Below are positions 56,485-64,000 of a stretch of 64,000 bases of DNA, in pieces. Below the pieces are notes generated by a model. It had not been told where the DNA came from and searched no databases. It saw only the letters and a list, made by a program, of their open reading frames with translations. Source of the DNA: Streptomyces sp. CC0208 (GTDB taxonomy: Bacteria; Actinomycetota; Actinomycetes; Streptomycetales; Streptomycetaceae); contig NZ_CP031969.1 of assembly GCF_003443735.1 (NCBI RefSeq), positions 8,060,001 through 8,124,000 on the forward strand, given 5' to 3'. The position numbers and the translations under genes are program-made. Within the stretch, counting starts at the first letter, position 1. Every line of letters starts with the position of its first letter.

Positions 56485-58886
56485 AGCAGGGTCAGGTCGT
56501 CCTTGGTCGGGTCGTCCACGTGGGCGACCCGGCTCGCGTGCCGCTCCACCATCGCCTCGAAGGTCTGACGCGCGGTACGGCCGTTGCCGAAGGCGGGACC
56601 CTTGGGCAGCACGGTGAAGTACTTCCGCAGGGCCTCCGCGGCGCCCGGCGCCAGCCGGTACTCGTGCTCCTCGGCCTGCTGCTCCACGATGCTGAGGAGT
56701 TCCTCGGGGTTGTAGTCGCTGAAGGTGATGGTCCTTGAGAAACGGGAGGCCACACCCGGGTTGACCGACAGGAACCGCTCCATCTCGGCGGTGTAGCCCG
56801 CGACGATCACCACGACCGCGTCCCGGTGGTCCTCCATCAGCTTCACCAGCGTGTCGATGGCCTCCTTGCCGAAGTCCCGGCCCGAGTCCTCCGGCGACAG
56901 CGCGTAGGCCTCGTCGATGAACAGCACTCCACCGCGCGCCCTGTCGAAGGCCTCCTGGGTGCGGATCGCGGTGGAACCGATGTGCTCGCCGACCAGGTCG
57001 ACACGGGACACCTCGACGAGATGACCCTTCTCCAGCACGCCGAGGGAGGCGAGGATCTCGCCGTAGAGCCGGGCGACCGTCGTCTTGCCGGTGCCGGGGG
57101 AGCCGGTGAAGACCAGGTGGCGCTTGACGGACGCCGCCTTGAGGCCCGCCTGCTGGCGTCGCCGGCCCACCTCGATCATGTCGGTGAGCGCCCGCACCTC
57201 GCGCTTGACGCTGTCCAGGCCCACCAGGGCGTCGAGTTCACCGAGGACGGCCTTCGAGGTACGCGAGGGCTTCTCCGGCTCGGCGGGGGCGATCAGCGGG
57301 TCCTGCTCGGTGACGCGCTGCCCGGGGATCGTCCCCAGCAGACCGGGGGAGTGGGACTCCGTCTGCACGACCGTCTCCCGGGCCGCGGGCGGGGTCGGGC
57401 CTCCGCTCTCGTCGCTGGTGCAGTCCTCGACGACGGGGCCCGCTCCGGCGGTGTCCGGGGCGTCCGCGAACTCGTAGCCCCCGCGCGCGCAGCGCTCCGT
57501 GCGGCACTTCCTGAGCGTCGAACGGGAGCCGTCTATGACGTGGAAGCCGTACCCGCCGCTGCCCGTCACCCGGCAGTTCAGGAAGCTGCCGCGGCCGCCC
57601 GCGGACACGTAGAAGCCCGCCTCGGCGGGGGAGTCGACCGTGCAGCGCTCGATCGTCGGGTCGGCGCCCTTGGTGACGATCACGCCGGTCTGGGTGCCGT
57701 CCACGGTGCAGCCGTTGAGGGTGCCGCCGCTGCCGTGGTCACGGAACCAGGCGCCGGTCGCCGCGTCCCGGATCCGGCAGTCGTCGAGCTGCGCGGTGGC
57801 ACCGTCGCTCACCGACACGGCGGTGTTGCGGACCTGGGAGATGTCGGTGTCGACGACGTCCGCGCGCGAGCCGCGGTCCAGGACGAACAGCGCGTCCGGC
57901 ACGTCGTGCACCCGGCACGAGTCCAGTACGGCGGTGGCGCCGTCGCTGACCCACACGGCCGGATAGTCGCCCGTGCTGTCGAAGATCTCGCACTGGTTGG
58001 CGTCCACGCGCGTGCCCGGGTCCCACACCGACAGGCCGTTGCGGCCGAACTGACGGACCGTCGTGCGGGTCAGGGTGAGCACCGAGCGGGAGCGCAGGTC
58101 GACCGCGTTCTCCGGGATGTCGTGGATACGGCAGTCGGCCAGGGTCAGGACCGCGTCGGTGTCGAGCGTGACGCCGTCGCCGGTGGTGCGGTGCACATCG
58201 CAGTCGGTGAGGTGCGCGGTGGCCCGGCCGGTGATCTGGACCCCGCTGCCGCGGACCTCGTAGACCTCACAACCCACGGCCTCCAGCGCGGAGTTCTCGC
58301 CGGTCACCGCCAGGCCCGCGCCCGAGGTGTGGTGGATCCGGCAGCGCTCCAGACGGGGGTGGGCGCCCCCGCGCACCGCGACGCCGGACTGGCCGGCCGC
58401 CACGATCTCGCACTCCTCGAACACCCCGCCCGCGCCGTCCAGTACGGCGATGCCGATACCGGCCGGGTTGTCGACGGTGCAGCGGCGCACGGTCGGGCGG
58501 GCGCCACCGCGCACCTCTATGCCGGCCGCGGACCGCGTGACGATCCGGATGTCGGCGAGCTCCGGGGTGCCCTCCTCGACGAGCAGGGCGGGCGCGGCCG
58601 CGTCCTGACCTTCCACATGCAGGTCCAGCACCACGGCGGAGGCGCGGACAGTCAACGGCACCCCGTCCAGGGGCGCGATCCGCACGGAACCGGGCGACCC
58701 CTCGGGGCCGCGCAGGGTCACCGCCCGCTGCACGACGAGGTTCTCCCGGTAGGTGCCGGGCGCGACCGTGAGGACGTCCCCGTCCGCCGCGGCCTCCAGG
58801 GCGGCGGCGAGCGACGCGTACTCACCCGTGCGGCGCCGCCACCGCGATGTACCGGTGTGCGTCACCTGGACCGTGCCCTGTGCCAT
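56454..58886 (-). CDS. Right-handed beta-helix/AAA+ ATPase fusion (CbxX/EccA-like)
   Basis: 810-aa protein. Residues about 20-490 are a right-handed parallel beta-helix with some 18 repeated turns, each near 22 residues, of the type GATAVLDSCRVHD and ADPTIERCTVD. A Thr/Ser/Pro-rich linker follows. Residues about 545-800 are a CbxX-type AAA+ module: Walker A GSPGTGKTT (about 593-601), Walker B GGVLFIDEAYAL, sensor SRFSRTITF and arginine-rich C-terminal lid. Such AAA+ domains are related to EccA of type VII secretion, where tetratricopeptide repeats replace the helix. It probably remodels a protein complex recognised by the helix. ATG at 58886 chosen; longer start 58952 possible. Confidence 0.85.
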   Translation of the reverse strand: MAQGTVQVTHTGTSRWRRRTGEYASLAAALEAAADGDVLTVAPGTYRENLVVQRAVTLRGPEGSPGSVRIAPLDGVPLTVRASAVVLDLHVEGQDAAAPALLVEEGTPELADIRIVTRSAAGIEVRGGARPTVRRCTVDNPAGIGIAVLDGAGGVFEECEIVAAGQSGVAVRGGAHPRLERCRIHHTSGAGLAVTGENSALEAVGCEVYEVRGSGVQITGRATAHLTDCDVHRTTGDGVTLDTDAVLTLADCRIHDIPENAVDLRSRSVLTLTRTTVRQFGRNGLSVWDPGTRVDANQCEIFDSTGDYPAVWVSDGATAVLDSCRVHDVPDALFVLDRGSRADVVDTDISQVRNTAVSVSDGATAQLDDCRIRDAATGAWFRDHGSGGTLNGCTVDGTQTGVIVTKGADPTIERCTVDSPAEAGFYVSAGGRGSFLNCRVTGSGGYGFHVIDGSRSTLRKCRTERCARGGYEFADAPDTAGAGPVVEDCTSDESGGPTPPAARETVVQTESHSPGLLGTIPGQRVTEQDPLIAPAEPEKPSRTSKAVLGELDALVGLDSVKREVRALTDMIEVGRRRQQAGLKAASVKRHLVFTGSPGTGKTTVARLYGEILASLGVLEKGHLVEVSRVDLVGEHIGSTAIRTQEAFDRARGGVLFIDEAYALSPEDSGRDFGKEAIDTLVKLMEDHRDAVVVIVAGYTAEMERFLSVNPGVASRFSRTITFSDYNPEELLSIVEQQAEEHEYRLAPGAAEALRKYFTVLPKGPAFGNGRTARQTFEAMVERHASRVAHVDDPTKDDLTLLYAEDLPESS

Positions 58887-58997
58887 GGCGTTGCTGTGCC
58901 CCCACCTCGTAGTACGCGGGTTTGTGCTGCCGAGGAACCTCGGCCGGTCCACCGTAGCGTGCGCGCGGGCGGTGGGTTGACCAGAGCAGCAAGGCCG

Positions 58998-59603
58998 TCA
59001 GCTGCCGGTGCCGGTCCGGCCCCAGTCCGGGCCCGCGCGGTCCCAGGCCTGGTCCCAACGGGCGTACCGGCGACGGACCATGCGCCAGACGGCGAGCCGC
59101 CTGCCGCCCTCTGTCAGACCCGCGATCAGCAGGGCCGCCCCGGTGCCGGCGAGAACGGCATGAGTGGTGGCGGTGGCGGAGTCCAGCGGCCGGGCGGCGA
59201 TTCGCCCGTGGAGGTCCGTCCACAGGCCGAAGTGGTCGCCGCGGTGCGGGGTCTGGAGACCGGCCATGACCGTGCCGTGGTGCGTGGTGCCGTCCGGCGC
59301 GGTCCAGTCGGCCACCACCCGGGTGCGCGGATTCCGCCCCGCGGTGGCCTCGGGGTCGGCGTCCAACGGCGAGCGCTCCAGTGTGCGGATCACGGTCGCC
59401 GTCACCAGCCGCCGGGAATCCTGCTGTTCACGGACCGACCGCTGGAGCGCGTCCTGGGCCGCATGCCCGGTGACGGAGCCGGTCACCGGCCCGAGCACCA
59501 GGATCAGCAGCAGGGCCAGGAGGGCGACCCAGGCCTCGGCCAGGTCGGTCCCACGGCGCAGCGGGTTGCGCCGCCAACGCCAGAGTCCACTGATCGCTCG
59601 CAC
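58998..59603 (-). CDS. Rv1733c-like membrane protein
   Basis: 201-aa protein with two membrane segments, at about 25-45 (AWVALLALLLILVLGPV) and 155-175 (HAVLAGTGAALLIAGL), flanking an extracytoplasmic loop with ADWTAPDGTTHHGTVMAG and HFGLWTDLHGRIAARP. This layout is that of the mycobacterial Rv1733c family, whose role is unknown. GTG at 59603 has AAGGGG 8 bp upstream; a GTG at 59612 is alternative. It is 111 bp upstream of the beta-helix/AAA+ gene on the same strand. Confidence 0.8.
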   Translation of the reverse strand: MRAISGLWRWRRNPLRRGTDLAEAWVALLALLLILVLGPVTGSVTGHAAQDALQRSVREQQDSRRLVTATVIRTLERSPLDADPEATAGRNPRTRVVADWTAPDGTTHHGTVMAGLQTPHRGDHFGLWTDLHGRIAARPLDSATATTHAVLAGTGAALLIAGLTEGGRRLAVWRMVRRRYARWDQAWDRAGPDWGRTGTGS

Positions 59604-59826
59604 CGTCCGCACCCCCTTCCCGCTCCGTGATAACCCCGGACGGAGTCGTTCACGCGCGGGACCGGCCGAAGAGAGAGCGAAATCACCTGCGGCCGGGTCC
59701 TCTCATGAACTCCTCATGAAAGCCCCAACGTGCGGGCCCCCGGGCGGTGTTCCCGTCGGCGGGAGACGGGTGGATCTTTGGCGGAACTCTGTCCCCCGGC
59801 CGCCGCGTCGCGCCCCCCGCTCGCTC

Positions 59827-60654
59827 CTATTCGAGGATCGTGACCGGGTCGCCGACCCGGATCGTGCCGCGGGAGCGGGGCACCAGATTCTGTCCGAAGA
59901 CGAGCTTGCCGCCGAAGCGGCGGTGCCGGCCCAGGCTGTGCAGGGGCTCCTTGCCGCGGACGGCATGGTCCTGGTCGGTGGTGGTCACCACGCACCGTCC
60001 GCACATCTTGGCCACTCGGAAGGTGACGTCCCCGATGGCGAGGAGCGACCAGTCGTCCTCGGCCCAGGCGTCGGTGCCGCCCACGACCACGTTCGGCCGG
60101 AAGCGGTTCATGGGCAGGGGGCCCTCGGCCGCGTGCCGGCCTTCGGAGATCAGGGAGTTGAGGGCGTCGAGGGAGGCCGCGGAAGTGAGCAGCAGCGGAT
60201 ATCCGTCCGCGAAGGTGACGGTCTCGCCCGGCAGCGCGTACTCGGGTTCGACCGGACGGCGTTCGGCGGGGTCGTCCATGTGGACGAGGCGGGTCTGCGC
60301 GCCGAGGTATGCGCTGCACCACGCGTGCGCGGCCGCGTCGGCGGCGGGCACCCCTTCGACCTTGTCCCCGAAGATGTCCAGCGTGACGGTCTCACCCGGC
60401 TCGGGGACCGGCACCGCCAGCGGCTCCACGCCGGGCGCCGACAGCACGACACCGCCGCCGGGCAGCAGCTCGGCGGCGGCCTGCGCGAGGCGCGGGTGTT
60501 GTCGCTGGGTGACGACCTTTCCCCCGTCGTCGACCAGCGCCCAGCGCCGGTCTCCGGCCAGCCCCCAGGGCTCCACCTCGGCCTCCTGGAGTGCCAGACT
60601 CCTGAACGCCTTGACCGGATGGATGTGGATCGACAACAGCTGTGCATTCCCCAT
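59827..60654 (-). CDS. MOSC-domain protein
   Basis: 275-aa protein with an MOSC_N barrel (SIHIHPVKAFRSLALQ; the first residues match mitochondrial mARC-like proteins) and a MOSC domain containing MNRFRPNVVVGG and the conserved Cys in AKMCGRCVVTTTDQ. MOSC proteins bind the molybdenum cofactor and reduce N-hydroxylated compounds or sulfur species; they need an electron partner not seen here. Length is normal. ATG at 60654. Confidence 0.9.
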   Translation of the reverse strand: MGNAQLLSIHIHPVKAFRSLALQEAEVEPWGLAGDRRWALVDDGGKVVTQRQHPRLAQAAAELLPGGGVVLSAPGVEPLAVPVPEPGETVTLDIFGDKVEGVPAADAAAHAWCSAYLGAQTRLVHMDDPAERRPVEPEYALPGETVTFADGYPLLLTSAASLDALNSLISEGRHAAEGPLPMNRFRPNVVVGGTDAWAEDDWSLLAIGDVTFRVAKMCGRCVVTTTDQDHAVRGKEPLHSLGRHRRFGGKLVFGQNLVPRSRGTIRVGDPVTILE

Positions 60655-60695
60655 GGGGCCATCGTGCCAGGTGGCACCGACAGCCCGGGAGGGGA

Positions 60696-61133
60696 TCAGT
60701 ACCCGCGGTACTGCTGGTTGTTGTACGGGTCCTGGTAGGGAGCCGCCGGAGCGGGCCGGGGAGCCGCGGGGCGCATCGCCTCGTAGCCCGTGCCCATGCC
60801 CGGGCCGGCCGGACGCGGCTGCTGCTGCGGTCCGGGGTAACCGCGGGGCGCGGCGGCCTGCTGCGGGATGTACGCCGCGGGCGCCTGCTGCAGCGGAGAG
60901 GGCTGCTGCGCCTGCGGATAGCCGTAGGAGGAGTAGGAGGGACCCGCGGGAAGAGCGGGCAGCGCGGACGGCAGCGCGGGCAGGTGGCTCGCCGGGACGT
61001 CGTACGCGGCCGGCACCCGGATCGGGGCGATCTGCGGGGTGCCCCGCTCGGCCACGAGTGAGTCGTAGATCGGAGTGTCCGGGAAGGAGGCGGAGTAGTA
61101 GCCGCCGCCATAAGTGGAGCGGGGGGAGGTCAT
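60696..61133 (-). CDS. Pro/Gln/Tyr-rich hypothetical protein (DUF6643-like)
   Basis: 145-aa low-complexity protein. The N-terminal third (YYSASFPDTPIYDSLVAERG and TPQIAPIRVP) looks conserved and structured; the rest is a Pro, Gln, Ala and Tyr-rich tail (SYSSYGYPQAQQPSPLQQAP and others) ending PYNNQQYRGY. No signal peptide or membrane segment. The divergent TerD gene shares the upstream region. Function unknown. No good ribosome site is visible for the ATG. Confidence 0.7.
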   Translation of the reverse strand: MTSPRSTYGGGYYSASFPDTPIYDSLVAERGTPQIAPIRVPAAYDVPASHLPALPSALPALPAGPSYSSYGYPQAQQPSPLQQAPAAYIPQQAAAPRGYPGPQQQPRPAGPGMGTGYEAMRPAAPRPAPAAPYQDPYNNQQYRGY

Positions 61134-61424
61134 GGCACATAAGTTAAGCCCACGATGTGCTGGTTGGGGAGACCGATAAGAGGGTTCTTTTCCGTGTCGG
61201 CAGTGACGCGGGACCCCCAATGCGAGCGAACTCGGCAAAAAAGGACGCCAATCCAGGTCCCATCCTTGTAAAGGCCGAGTTCCGAGCGGGTTACCGCCGG
61301 TTGGCCGACGATCTTCCGGTGCGCGGGATGGGAGTTCGCCGACCCGGGGGAATAGGTTGTGCGGGGAGAACTCCAGGGACCGCCGGGGCGCGTCCTGGCC
61401 TGCCGACAGCTGATGGGGGCGGAC
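61134..61424. other. Divergent intergenic region before the TerD gene
   Basis: 291 bp between the Pro/Gln-rich and TerD genes, slightly less GC-rich than its neighbours. I see no clear promoter elements, palindromes or small gene in it. Confidence 0.4.
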
Positions 61425-62636
61425 ATGTCAATGCCGAAAGGGTCGAACGCGCCGGTGCCCACGACGGCGCTGCGCGTCGAATTGGGCTGGCGCTCCGGGC
61501 CGGGGGTCCCCGACGCGGATGCCTCGGCCCTGCTGCTCGTCGGCGGAAAGGTTCGTTCGGACGCCGACTTCGTCTTCTACAACCAGCCGCAGCACTCCTC
61601 CGGAGCCGTCCGCCACGAGGGCAAACGGACCGACGGCGGCCGGGTGACCGACACGCTGCTCGTCGATCTCGCGCGCGTGGAACCGTCGGTGGAGACCGTC
61701 GTCCTCGCCGCTTCCGCGGACGGCGGGACCTTCGCCGGCATTCCGGATCTTTACATCGAGGTGCGGGATGCGGCGCGGGGAACCGTGGCGGCGCGGTTCG
61801 ACAGCACGGGCGCGACCGTAGAAACCGCTTTCGTGCTCGGGGAGTTCTATCGCCGTCAGGGCGCTTGGAAATTCCGTGCCGTCGGCCAGGGCTACGACAG
61901 CGGACTGGAAGGTCTGGCAACGGACTTCGGGATCACCGTGGACGAGCCCCAGCAGGCGGCACCGGTGGCACCACCACCCACCCCTTCCTCGCAACCGGTC
62001 CGCCTTTCCAAAGTCACGCTGACCAAGGCGGCTCCCTCCGTCTCCCTCGCCAAACAGGGCGGCACCTCGGGCACGATGCGCGTGAACCTCAACTGGCAGG
62101 TGCGTAAACAGTTTTCGGGCTGGGGCAGCAAGCGCGGCCGCGCGGTGGCCATGCACGCCGACCTCGACCTCGACCTGTGCGCCCTGTACGAGCTCGCCGA
62201 CGGCCGCAAGGGGGTCGTCCAGGCGCTGGGCAACACCTATGGAGCCCTGCACCAGCCGCCGTACATCCACCTCGACGGCGACGATCGCACCGGTGCCGTG
62301 GCGAGCGGCGAGAACCTCACCGTGAACCTCGACCACAAACGGGACTTCCGGCGCATCCTCGTCTTCGTGACCATCTACGAGGGCGCGCGCTCCTTCGCCG
62401 ACCTGCACGCCACGGTCACCCTCCAGCCGCAGCACGGCGCCCCGATCGACTTCTCCCTCGACGAGTGCACGGTGCCCTCGACGGTATGCGCGCTGGCCCT
62501 GATCACCAACACCGGCGACGACCTGGTCGTGCAGCGCGAGGCCCGCTATCTGGTGCCCGATCGCGGGGTGAGCCCGCAGCGGACGGTGGACCAGGTCTAC
62601 GGCTGGGGCATGAACTGGACACCGGGCCGCAAGTGA
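61425..62636 (+). CDS. TerD-family protein with two domains
   Basis: 403-aa cytoplasmic protein. Residues about 1-180 are a TerD (stress/tellurite) domain: ALRVELGWRSGPG, DASALLLVGGKVRSDADFVFYNQP and GEFYRRQGAWKFRAVGQGYDSGL, with acidic Ca-binding positions. A Pro-rich linker (PVAPPPTPSSQP) leads to a second beta-sandwich (about 205-403) with AMHADLDLDLCALYELADG and DHKRDFRRILVFVTIYEGA, a TerF/TerD-like repeat. ATG at 61425 follows GGGGGCGG; ATG 61413 is possible. Confidence 0.92.
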   Translation: MSMPKGSNAPVPTTALRVELGWRSGPGVPDADASALLLVGGKVRSDADFVFYNQPQHSSGAVRHEGKRTDGGRVTDTLLVDLARVEPSVETVVLAASADGGTFAGIPDLYIEVRDAARGTVAARFDSTGATVETAFVLGEFYRRQGAWKFRAVGQGYDSGLEGLATDFGITVDEPQQAAPVAPPPTPSSQPVRLSKVTLTKAAPSVSLAKQGGTSGTMRVNLNWQVRKQFSGWGSKRGRAVAMHADLDLDLCALYELADGRKGVVQALGNTYGALHQPPYIHLDGDDRTGAVASGENLTVNLDHKRDFRRILVFVTIYEGARSFADLHATVTLQPQHGAPIDFSLDECTVPSTVCALALITNTGDDLVVQREARYLVPDRGVSPQRTVDQVYGWGMNWTPGRK

Positions 62637-62657
62637 GGCCTCACCGCAAGTGAGTCC

Positions 62658-63836
62658 TCACCTCTCCTCGCCGACGACGGCGTCCGGGCGCGCGTAGGTG
62701 CGGCCCTTCCAGGCCGCGCCGCGCCCCCGGTAGTGCTGCACCGCCGAGTCGACCGTCATCAGGAGATAGAGGAACGCGGTGAACGGCAGCAGGGGAGCGA
62801 GCCACAGCGGCTGCCGGTAGTAGCGGAGCATCGGGACGTACGTCCCCGTCATGACGAGCCACGCGAGAGCACCGGGCACCACGGTCGCCGCGCTTCCCGT
62901 CGCCAGGCCCGTGACGACGGCGACCGGCGGCACCAGGTAGACCAGCGCGAGCCCGAGGACCGTTCCGAACAGCACAAGAGGGTTGTGGCGCAACTGGGCG
63001 TACGCGCTGCGCGACACCATCCGCCACAGGTCGTGCAGCCGGGGATAGGGGCGCACACTGTCCACCCGCTCGGCGAGACCCAGCCAGATGTGGCCGCCCC
63101 CGCCCTTCACGGCCCGCGCGAGGGCCACGTCGTCGATGACCGCGTGCCGGATGGCGTCCGGGATCCGCGCGCGCTCGGCGGCCTCGGCGCGCAGCAGGAC
63201 ACAGCCGCCCGCCGCGGCCGCCGTCCGCCCACCTCGCTTGCCGATCCGCCGGAACGGATACAGCTGCGCGAAGAAGTAGACGAACGCCGGCACCACGAGC
63301 CGCTCCCACAGGCTCTCCACCCGCAGCCGGGCCATCTGCGAGACGACGTCGAAGCCCCCGGCGTGCGCGGCGGCGACCAGCCGCCGCAGACTGTCCGGCT
63401 CGTGGGCGATGTCGGCGTCCGTCAGCAGCAGGTATTCGGGGTCACGCGCGCGTGCCAGGCCGATGCCGTGGCGTACGGCCCACAGCTTGCCGGTCCATCC
63501 CGGCGGCGGCTCACCCGGTGAGGACACGGTCAGCGGCAGGCCGCCCTGCCGGCGCGCCAGTTCCCGTGCCAGCTCTCCGGTGCCGTCCGTGCTGCCGTCG
63601 TCGACGAGGAAGACCTCCGCCCGCCCCGGATAGTCCTGGGCCAGGAGGGAGGGAAGACTCGCGGGCAGCACCTCGGCCTCGTCGCGAGCCGGCACCACCA
63701 CGGCCACGGACGGCCAGGCCGCCGGCTCCCGCTCCGGCGGGAGTCTCACATCCGTGCGCCAGAAGAACCCCTGGCACAGCAGCAGCCACAGCCAGGCGGC
63801 GAGGGATACGGCGGCGGTCCACGCGATGGCGCTCAC
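62658..63836 (-). CDS. Family 2 glycosyltransferase, HpnB-like
   Basis: 392-aa membrane glycosyltransferase. An N-terminal segment (VSAIAWTAAVSLAAWLWLLL) is followed by a GT-A fold: VAVVVPARDEAEVLPASL, EVFLVDDGSTDGTGELA (DDGS motif), TDADIAHEPDSL (DxD) and IDDVALARAVKGGGG. Four segments close the C-terminus (GTVLGLALVYLVPPVAVVTG and others). The arrangement resembles the hopanoid-associated HpnB family, but no hopanoid gene is in the window. GTG at 63836 selected. Confidence 0.87.
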   Translation of the reverse strand: MSAIAWTAAVSLAAWLWLLLCQGFFWRTDVRLPPEREPAAWPSVAVVVPARDEAEVLPASLPSLLAQDYPGRAEVFLVDDGSTDGTGELARELARRQGGLPLTVSSPGEPPPGWTGKLWAVRHGIGLARARDPEYLLLTDADIAHEPDSLRRLVAAAHAGGFDVVSQMARLRVESLWERLVVPAFVYFFAQLYPFRRIGKRGGRTAAAAGGCVLLRAEAAERARIPDAIRHAVIDDVALARAVKGGGGHIWLGLAERVDSVRPYPRLHDLWRMVSRSAYAQLRHNPLVLFGTVLGLALVYLVPPVAVVTGLATGSAATVVPGALAWLVMTGTYVPMLRYYRQPLWLAPLLPFTAFLYLLMTVDSAVQHYRGRGAAWKGRTYARPDAVVGEER

Positions 63837-63893
63837 GCGCGCAGTCTGCCCCACGCGACCGGCCCCCAAGGGCTCATCGTCTATCGTGGCCGG

Positions 63894-64000
63894 GTGAAGA
63901 TCGCGCTCTTGGACTCCGGAATCGGTCTGCTGGCGGCCACCGCCGCGGTACGGCGACTGCGCCCCGACGCCGATCTCGTGCTCTCCCTCGACCCGGACGG
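63894..64000 (+). CDS. Glutamate racemase-like protein (partial, 3' cut)
   Basis: The first 35 codons are present: KIALLDSGIGLLAATAAVRR, with the DSGxG motif of the Asp/Glu racemase family. Glutamate racemase (MurI) makes D-glutamate for peptidoglycan. The GTG start stands 57 bp from the divergent glycosyltransferase start. The catalytic cysteines are beyond the window. Confidence 0.75.
   Translation, partial: MKIALLDSGIGLLAATAAVRRLRPDADLVLSLDPD

Noticed and set aside
62658..63836. Hopanoid gene cluster
   Set aside because: Only one HpnB-like glycosyltransferase is seen, with no squalene-hopene cyclase or other hpn gene nearby.

Overview
The window is high-GC DNA (nearly every third codon position is G or C, GTG starts are frequent, many genes overlap by 4 bp) with gene families typical of Streptomyces. 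It reads as a stretch of streptomycete chromosome. It is rich in sugar-catabolism genes, one- and two-component regulators and membrane proteins. I see no rRNA or tRNA gene, no insertion sequence, no phage block and no CRISPR array. 58 protein genes are called; two are cut by the window edges.

Layout. 1-9.2 kb: a glycoside-catabolism island with a GntR/FadR regulator, an arabinose/fucose-isomerase-like protein, an MFS sugar porter, a very large GH106-like (alpha-L-rhamnosidase type) hydrolase and a LacI regulator. An AACGTT operator lies before each of the three transcription units that the LacI protein would control. 9.2-12.4 kb: a small peptide with a double-glycine leader, then a metal hydrolase/ThDP-enzyme pair. 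12.5-20.6 kb: a long-form GAPDH, a DegT-type aminotransferase with a GNAT/FemAB-like partner, a NarL-type two-component system, a methyltransferase, a 14-copy 35-bp tandem array and a TOPRIM protein. 20.8-27.3 kb: a tightly overlapped seven-gene sugar uptake and oxidation operon (Gfo/Idh/MocA oxidoreductase, PmoA-like protein, cupin, ABC binding protein, two permeases, YesL-like protein).

27.4-30.8 kb: a copper-export P-type ATPase and a His-rich copper-associated protein, divergent, with three matching CsoR-type boxes between them. 30.8-42.3 kb: PhzF-like isomerase, GH15 glucosidase/trehalase, a DeoR regulator divergent from SIS and class II aldolase genes (amino-sugar or tagatose-type catabolism), two methyltransferases, AlkB-like dioxygenase, ROK regulator, NUDIX protein, RpiB isomerase and an NAD-dependent epimerase. 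42.6-45.7 kb: a SUKH-like protein and a TetR/cupin/DUF4865/phosphotriesterase operon with a palindromic operator. 45.8-49.5 kb: a SHOCT protein with a MacB-like ABC exporter.

49.8-64 kb: anti-sigma-type kinase, cysteine desulfhydrase-like PLP enzyme, SRPBCC protein, second DeoR regulator, a large membrane hydrolase, a beta-helix/AAA+ fusion, an Rv1733c-like membrane protein, a MOSC protein, a Pro/Gln-rich protein, a two-domain TerD protein, an HpnB-like glycosyltransferase and the start of a glutamate racemase.

The most unusual items are the orphan double-glycine peptide, the 35-bp array with its 105-bp higher-order duplication, the beta-helix/AAA+ gene beside a hydrolase whose fold is split by a membrane domain, and the self-contained three-operator LacI regulon.
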